Below the pieces are notes generated by a model. The model was given only the letters and a program-made list of their open reading frames with translations, was not told where the DNA came from and ran no database searches. 64,000 bases of DNA, from assembly GCF_030272615.1 (NCBI RefSeq), contig NC_081407.1, forward strand, positions 316,850,456-316,914,455, in the 5' to 3' direction. Positions 58,101 through 64,000 of this stretch are shown one piece after another. Positions within the stretch are counted from its first letter, which is position 1; each line of letters begins with the position of its first letter. This DNA is from Cryptomeria japonica (taxonomy: Eukaryota > Streptophyta > Pinopsida > Cupressales > Cupressaceae). A program made the position numbers and the translations under genes.

Positions 58101-59019
58101 CTCAATTAATTCCTTTCTTAATCTTGGATTTTGATAGGAAACATGTATGAATGAAGGATTTTCAAGCAAAGTACATTCCAAATGTGGATAATCAAAGGGG
58201 AAAATCGATTGCATCAAGTATTTTGAATGAGATGCAACCTTCAAACATAAATTTTGAAAGGGTAAATCACCCTAGTCCTAGGATTTTGAAGGGTACACTA
58301 TCTAGGCTTGGATTTTCCAAGGGGAATAATAACTTGAAGAAGGGTAATCCTTTTCTCAACCTTGGATTGCACATTTCAAACAATAACTTGAATTCCACAT
58401 CTCAAACAAGGATTATAAACAACCCGACCTTGAATTCCACACCTGAAACAACGATTACACTTTAAAATTGCACTCTTGTCAAGGATTTTCACAAAATTTT
58501 CCCTAATTTTCCTCTCTTGCCAAGATTGGAAAATCCGACCTTTTCCTTGTCAAGCTAACATCCTTGGATTTTTCATCATTTTTCTACATTTAGCATTTCC
58601 AAAATCTCAATTCCCTATCAATCTTGTCCTGACAACATTTTGCAACATTTTTTCCATTTTTAACAACTTTGACAACATTTTACAACTTCTCTTGCAATTT
58701 GACAACATCTAGCAACATTGACATCATTTTGCATGTTCGACCTCAATTCTCAATCTTAATGTTTATTCATGGATTTTGGACTTAAAACTTCAATTCCTGA
58801 CTTGATCACACCCTAAGGATAAAATCTTGCACTCTAACTCATTTCAAGGATTGATCAAAGTGTTATTCTCAAATTTTCAAGACAAAACTACCTTCTCAAA
58901 AAGGCTAAAAGACTAAAACCATTGCCGAGCTAAAACAAAACTAAGCAAAACTATCTAATCTAGCAAGTGAAAAAAAGTGGGGTCCCCATTTGCAATGGGG
59001 CATGTGTTTTTACAAAACA
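55160..59019 (-). mobile_element. Family A solo LTR, 3,860 bp
   Basis: The plus strand reads TGTTGATGTG...TTACAAAACA. It has the family's terminal palindrome (58984-59000) and the R/U5 blocks 'tcctttcttgaacaagg' and 'ttcagactaacc' seen in the giant LTR (about 55200-55660 compared with 7990-8500). It lacks the 34-nt cassette array of the 10681 type, so it is a different subfamily. No credible ORF. Confidence 0.85.
57506..57729 (-). repeat. 115-bp tandem duplication in LTR U3
   Basis: 'ccctattcaccttgga' starts at 57506 and 57621, and the following 'catctcacacattttg', 'catcctaggtcgg' and 'acctattctttggc' blocks repeat in order. Confidence 0.8.
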
Positions 59020-59027
59020 ATGGAATC
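59020..59027. repeat. 8-bp flanking repeat ATGGAATC, right copy
   Basis: Matches 55152-55159. Confidence 0.7.
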
Positions 59028-59470
59028 CATCTCACTAACATTTATCCTTTGAACCCTATGAAGTTTTTGCACATTCTCCATGAATTTTTATAGAAAGTGC
59101 ATCAGCCATCACATTCCTTTCCCTTTCTTGTTGACCATCACAAGTCTTAACTCATCGTTTTGCATAACCATTTTGTTATTACCTTGTAGAGAGTTGCTGC
59201 TACAAATGTAATTAGAGTTTTCATGACCACTTTTTAACCTTTTTAAGTTGTTCCCCATCAAAGAATGTCATTGCTTCTCAAAAGCAGATAAAATTGCTAT
59301 CATTTCCATTTTGTAACTTGACTTTAAAGTTTAATGTATTATTTAACTTGAGTTAGTAACAATCAAATGCTAGTGGTCTTCCTTTCTACAAGTGTGTACT
59401 GATCCTATAAGCCAAAGAACTAGACTTTAAAAGAAGGGGTTTACTGATAATACACTGCAGCTATGATTGT
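59028..59470 (-). pseudogene. Gypsy RNase H fragment, heavily decayed
   Basis: On the minus strand a short reading near 59090-59120, RNVMADALS, matches the end of the Ty3/Gypsy RNase H region, where G..N.VADALSR is usual. The rest is broken by stops. It directly continues the inverted Gypsy arm. Weak evidence from one motif. Confidence 0.4.
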
Positions 59471-61217
59471 TTTTTCTTTATGCAATACAATTGGATATGA
59501 TTCCGTGTGTTTCTCTTCCAACTCTGAAAACCAGTCAATCACCACTCCCCTTAATGTTGCAGTGAACGACCTCAACTAGTAGTCTCTGTCATCCTGGCTG
59601 CTTGCCAACCATATGGTCTCACACATCTTGCACTGCCTCATAGGATCCCTTGACCCATTCCCCTGAACTTCAGCAATTTCTGTAGATCCACATTCATCAA
59701 TGTTTGTGGCATAATCGTTACTTTCTGCACCATCAACATCCCCAACGGCTTGATTTTGTGCTGGTCAGTACCTATCAAGTTGAAGGTGGGCAGCCAGAGT
59801 GTTGGTTGTCTAAGGCATTTCCAAGTTTCCTCCGACAGCATGTTAACTTCTGAGCTAATCGTCCACGATGCTATTTGTCAACTTCCTCCCCATTATCTCC
59901 ATCTCAACGACAATCAACTCCCTCCCGATGCTCACCGTTAGCAACATAGGATCAATGGCTTGGTTACCTTCCCGTGATGGTTTCACTGTCAATTCCTCCT
60001 ATGGCTTATCTTGTTTCTTGTCATTATGTTGTCACCGACTTTACTAGGATTTGTCATTTTCAATTGTGGCATAGTTTGTAGAAGGTATGTTATCTTTACA
60101 GGTATTGTTGTCTGCAAGACCTATCATACAATATTATTTTCCAACTCCAACCATAATGGAGTATTGGTGGCCTCCTTGGAGGTTCTCTCACTCACCATCA
60201 CCTATTCCACGTCAGCTTTGGCTTATCGGAGTATCTCGTACTCCGGATGGATATCTAGATATATTGCCTTCTTTGTTTGCAGCCTGGTGATCGTCGGAAC
60301 TTCCTCGTCCGAATCCTCCACAACTAGCATATTCACCCCTTTTTGCTTCAGACAATCGGTCTCTTCATGTGTCCTCGGTCCACGCCATGTGCACGTTGTC
60401 TTTCTTATTCTAGCATTCTTTGGAAAAGTGTCCCCATTTACTACATTGTTAGCACTATATGATAGGACATCCTCTAGAGTTGTGGTGTATTTGATTTCGC
60501 CCTCCTTGTTGATTTTGATAATTGCTTGGCGATGTGTTTTGTGATTTTGATGGAGTGGAATCTCCCTACGTGACTATTACTTGTGTACTTCTAATTTTCA
60601 AATAGTTTCATTACTGTTTCCTTTTTGTGCCTTCAATTCTTTTATCATTCTCACCATATCCCATCGTAGGGCCTGAACCGTTTTGGATTCTTCATCGCTA
60701 CTACCTTCGATACTCTCATCATCGCGAGTCTTCCTCTTCCCTCAGGAGGATGTTTTGTTTTCACTCTCGATGCCCATTGCTTGGTTATAGGCATTGGTGT
60801 ATGAGGGCAAAGGCATTATTTTCATCTTATTGTGCAACAAGGGGATTAGTCCCTCCATGAACTACCTCTTCTTCAACTTGTCAGCTGTCTGGTTCTCTAT
60901 CTTACTCAACAACTCCTTGAGCCTACGATTGTAAGCTCTCACATTCTCATACTTCCCTTGTCTGGTATTATACATTTCTGGCACAATTTTATTGTCATCC
61001 CTCAAGAGTTTAAATTCCTCTTGGAATGCCGCCTTCTGGCTATCCCACGATTCCGTGTTTTTCTCTTCCAACTCTGAAAACCAGTCAATCACCAGTCCTC
61101 TTAATGTTGCAGAGAATGACCTCAACTAGTAGTCTTTGTCATCCTGGCCGCTTGCCGACCATATGGTCTCACACATCTTGCACTGTCTCATAGGATCCCC
61201 TGACCCATTCCCCTATA
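59471..61217 (-). pseudogene. Inverted Gypsy copy: gag, zinc knuckle, protease, gag start
   Basis: Read on the minus strand from 61217: gag start (RQCKMCETIWSA, VIDWFSELEEKNTESW), an uninterrupted Copia-2 target site (…gaggaatttaaactc…), PEMYNTRQGKYENVRAYNRR, a single zinc-knuckle unit near 60395-60450, and the protease region with LSEETWKCLRQPTLWLPTFNLIGTD near 59770-59840. A jump to a second gag start follows (KLLKFRG…) and the copy ends at 'tccaattgtattgc'. Order and junction equal those of 42115-42326 plus 52773-54530, in opposite orientation. It is decayed by stops. Confidence 0.78.
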
Positions 61218-61641
61218 GAGTGGTGGTGGAACCATAGAGGTGATACCCTTGAATTGCAATCATTTGCAATAAGATTGCTCTCACAAGTAGCTAGCTCTTC
61301 ATCTTGTGAGGGAAAATTGGATTACTTATATTTTTATTCATTCATTGCAGAGGAACCGATTAGGGTCAAAGAAAGTAGAGAACTTGGTGTACATTCATAG
61401 CTCACTTCTTTTCTTTCGTGTTGGTCCCGCATACATGGAGGGTCCTTCAGCAAAATGGGACCAAATTGCACCTAATGGAGAAGCTGCAGCGATGTTGGAT
61501 GAAGCAGTTGAACTAGATGGCTTTAATGAATTACCCCTAGTTCTACTACCATTTGAGGAACACAACCTTGAGAGTGATGATAATTTGGAGAGCATCATAA
61601 TTGAGGACCTTGAAATGGATGATCAAAATGTTGAAGAGTAA
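61217..61641 (+). pseudogene. hAT transposase C-terminal dimerisation domain
   Basis: The first part reads WWNHRGDTLELQSFAIRLLS then QVASSSSCE, the hallmark start of the hAT dimerisation domain (W...LA..(V/L)L). A small deletion near 61306 shifts frame, after which ENWITYIFIHSLQRNRLG and KKVENLVYIHSSL continue to a normal stop at 61639-61641. The acidic tail (ESDDNLESIIIEDLEMDD) resembles the tail at 3825-4190. The catalytic N-terminal part is missing, cut at the Gypsy boundary near 61217. Confidence 0.82.
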
Positions 61642-62023
61642 ACGATAGAATATAGATTTCTGATTTTTGTTTTTTGTTTTTTGTTTGCATATCAACATCA
61701 AACTATCAATATTTTTGAATTTCACTATGTAATGATAATCTAATATGAAATATGTAGTGTGAAATTTGAACTCTTTGACACAATGACATTTGTGTCTTTG
61801 ACATTTTGATTTGTGTATTTAAACTTTAATGTTAATGTTAAACTTTACAACTGTTATTTTTTTCAATGTTCGAACTTCTATGTCATGATATTTTTTGGAA
61901 ATTATTGAATTATATAAAAATAAATATTGCTGTTTTCAAGTACCCTCATCTATTGGGAACCTTAGCCACACTGGTACCAGTACCAGTCTCCGAAGTTTCC
62001 AAGTACCCCTGTCTCTTGGTAAC
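61642..62023. other. 3' flank of the hAT remnant
   Basis: AT-rich, with 'ttttttgtttttt' repeats near 61665. It ends in 'ccgaagtttcc'-like words that resemble the minisatellite downstream. No gene seen. Confidence 0.45.
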
Positions 62024-62159
62024 TGTTGTCATTTTATGACACCCTTGGTCCATCAGTGAGAACCGATCAAAGATATGTTCCATCGACCAGCGCTGCCCAG
62101 TTGATCAAGGAGAAAAGCAGTGAAATCATGGTTTGAAGTGTTGCCTTGTCGGAAGTTCC

Positions 62160-62664
62160 TTGGCCCTCTCTTTCTTTTCTTCGGAACTCCGGAACCCCAA
62201 GGTTCCGAGTTTCTTTGCCTTAGCCTCTTTCTTTCTTGCTCCGGAATTCCAAGCTTCCGAAGTTCCCTTCCTTCCCTTAGCTTTTCTTTTGTTCTCCTCC
62301 CCCTGGAACTCCGTAACCCCTAGGTTCCGAAGTTCCTAGTTCCTCAACCCCGGAACTCCGAAACCCGTAGGTTCCGAAGTTCCTAGTTCATCTAACCCCG
62401 GAACTCTGGAACCCCCAAGTTCCGACTTTCTTAGTTCATCTAACCCCGGAACCCCCAGGTTCCGAAGTTCCTAGTTATCTAACCTCGGAACTCTAGAATC
62501 CCCAGGTTCTGAAGTTCCTAGTTCCTCAACCCCGGAACTCCGGAACCCCCAGGTTCCCAAGTTCCTAGTTCCTCAACCCCGGAACTCCAGAACCCTCAGG
62601 TTCCCAAGTTCCTTGTTCTTCAACCCTGGAACTCTGGAACCCCCAGGTTCCCAAGTTCCTTGTC
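62160..62664 (+). repeat. 47-48-bp minisatellite with GTTCCGAAGTTCC / GGAACTCCGGAACC cores
   Basis: 'ggaactc' of the 'accccggaactccggaacccccaggttcc' unit lies at 62352, 62400, 62487, 62534, 62581 and 62628, mostly 47-48 bases apart, with one shortened unit. More degenerate units precede from 62160. The unit is nearly self-complementary (GGAAC/GTTCC). Confidence 0.88.
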
Positions 62665-62765
62665 CAACTACGGTGACCCTGGTCTCGGAAGTTCCCCAAC
62701 TACAATAACCTCGGTCCCTGAAGTTCCCCAACTACGGTGACCCCGGTCCCCGAAGTCTTCTAAAC
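62665..62765 (+). repeat. Second minisatellite, 32-33-bp unit
   Basis: 'caactac.gtgacc..ggtc.c.gaagttcccc' is repeated three times (near 62665, 62698 and 62730), directly following the 47-bp array and sharing its GAAGTTCC core. Confidence 0.85.
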
Positions 62766-63094
62766 TTGCTTCTAGCTTGCAACACTTCCGGATGGCGTGA
62801 TCGACACTCAAGGCTTTTAATGCTCCGACAGTTTTGGTGACTTATGCACTTTTTTTGTGGAGCCACAGGGGTGCATTTAATGTTTTTGGCAGGATTTCCA
62901 TCAAGGGAGATACGGGGCCATGCTGGGTGACTTATGTCATGTCTGACTTTGGAAGGTCAGTCAATCTATCTTCCTCAGAATTGTCTTTGGAGGTATGGCT
63001 AGGTTGCTTGCACGTACAAGTCAAGTGCATGCACTTCCCTGCACTTCCAGACTGACATGTAGGGGTCATGATCACCATTGTAACCCATTTTTTT

Positions 63095-63106
63095 TTATAT
63101 AAGGTT
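63095..63106 (+). promoter_or_regulatory. TATA box of the terminal LTR
   Basis: TTTTATATAAGG lies downstream of the minisatellites, in a position suited to the U3/R boundary. Confidence 0.5.
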
Positions 63107-64000
63107 GTTAAGCCTTATTGTGAAGGGTTCTCTCCCTACTGCCTGGAGTTTTCTCATGCTCTCCTCTTCTCTTGAAGACTTGTAATCTTTGCATTTCTGC
63201 AACTGTAAGATTGGCGTTTGGCCTTATGATTAATTGAAGAGCATTATTCTTGCCTTCTGTCAACCTGTGTGTGTTGTGTATGCTTTCTTACCTTCATCAT
63301 AGGTGCGTGTTGTGGCTCTTTCTCTTCATATATGCTGTGTTAACTGGTTTTCTGAGTGTGACTTGTGGGAACCCTTCTCCCCTCTTGGCATTCAGTGGAT
63401 TCTAACCTTCATCTATGCATTGGGGTTACTCATATAACTGAAAGTTGTGCATCTTTAGGGTGTTTCAGTTAATTACTTGTGTCATTTAGGTAGGGAGAGG
63501 AACTTTCTCTTCTTGTTGCATCACCTCCTTTCATTTTAAGCAATTCTCTCTTCCTTTTCCTCTGCAAGTTGTTAGGATAGGCTTAAGAGTTAGTTTTTAA
63601 GTGCTGAGTTGGTTCAACACCTGCACCTGGATTGAGAAGGAAGTCGGCCTTCTCCGGAGATTCAACCCCCATACGCAAGGTCCCACACTTCGAGGTTGTT
63701 TCAATGTTTCACAAGGTTGCTGAGTTGATAGCTCAGCAAGGGTGCAAGCTTTTGTGATAACAGTAACCTTGTAAAATACTCATAAAAATTCTCAGCAGCA
63801 CCCACTGATTGTTTTTAGGAAGCCCCCCTCCATGGAAACACACCCTTAATCAAGGCTGTAAATATAATATCTAGATAATTCATTTATTTCATTGCTATAT
63901 GAAGATCTGTTCTATTATATCTGCTATATTTTATTGTTGATATTGTGCTAATCTTCTATGCATGCTATTGGATCAGCCATGAACAATTGTTAAGATCGGA

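Larger units (their letters stand above)
62024..64000 (+). mobile_element. Start of a family A-like LTR (3' end outside window)
   Basis: It begins TGTTGTCATTTTATGACA, where TGTC/GACA arms form a hairpin like the TGTTGTGACG..TTTTCACACA start of other family A LTRs. It contains a minisatellite in U3, a TATA box TTATATAAGG near 63097, and R/U5-like text after it. No terminal ...CAACA was found before the window ends. No credible ORF; Leu/Ser-rich frames at 62120-62339 come from the repeats. Confidence 0.65.

Noticed and set aside
61306-61350. 'attcattgcag' considered as a splice acceptor before the hAT exon.
   Set aside because: The upstream bases already encode the start of the same dimerisation domain in another frame. 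A small deletion explains the break without an intron.
62120-62339. Leu/Ser-rich frames resembling a signal peptide.
   Set aside because: They coincide with the minisatellite and occur in two overlapping phases.

Overview
The window looks like plant nuclear DNA from a large, transposon-swamped genome. A conifer or other gymnosperm is the likeliest source. This is an inference from the dense nested LTR retrotransposons, the AT-rich sequence, the single spliced gene with retroelements in its intron, and tRNA-primed Copia and Gypsy elements. I recognise no species marker. Only one host gene is convincing: the 3' exons (19391-21472, + strand) of an SF1/UPF1-type helicase with an NFX1-type cysteine-rich tail, resembling ZNFX1. 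Almost everything else is mobile DNA, assigned here from TG...CA ends, target-site duplications (TSDs) and decayed reading frames.

Layout. 1-2159: 3' part of a long LTR of 'family A' (a working name). 2430-3630: decayed pogo/Tigger-like transposase. 3825-4190: hAT transposase tail. 4457-4830: unrecognised ORF. 7920-18856: a TSD-flanked family A LTR on the minus strand that carries a decayed reading frame of about 1,200 codons upstream of its TATA box. That frame is split by a second, oppositely oriented family A solo LTR (10681-14603). 19391-21472: helicase exons. 22189-27183: complete but non-autonomous Copia-type element ('Copia-3') with gag and protease followed by an unknown acidic domain in place of integrase and reverse transcriptase. 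28304-30302: 2-kb solo LTR. 31604-33359: a diverged possible relative. 33408-40273: complete decayed Copia element ('Copia-1') with a 637-bp solo LTR in gag. 40277-40830: minus-strand relative of the Copia-3 acidic domain. 40918-54530: a Gypsy element (LTR, PBS, gag, protease) split by a second Copia element ('Copia-2', 42327-52767), itself split by a family A solo LTR (45094-49421). 55160-59019: another family A solo LTR. 59028-61217: Gypsy RNase H, protease and gag in inverted orientation. 61217-61641: hAT C-terminus. 62024-64000: start of a further family A-like LTR holding a minisatellite.

The most unusual material is: (i) the LTR with a long ORF in its U3; (ii) arrays of a 34-nt imperfect palindrome at about 165-bp spacing inside family A LTRs; (iii) the unknown acidic domain of Copia-3, with a second diverged copy 14 kb away; and (iv) a circularly permuted gag-protease-gag arrangement shared by two inverted Gypsy copies. 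All coding regions except the helicase exons carry stops or frameshifts, so most elements here are probably immobile.
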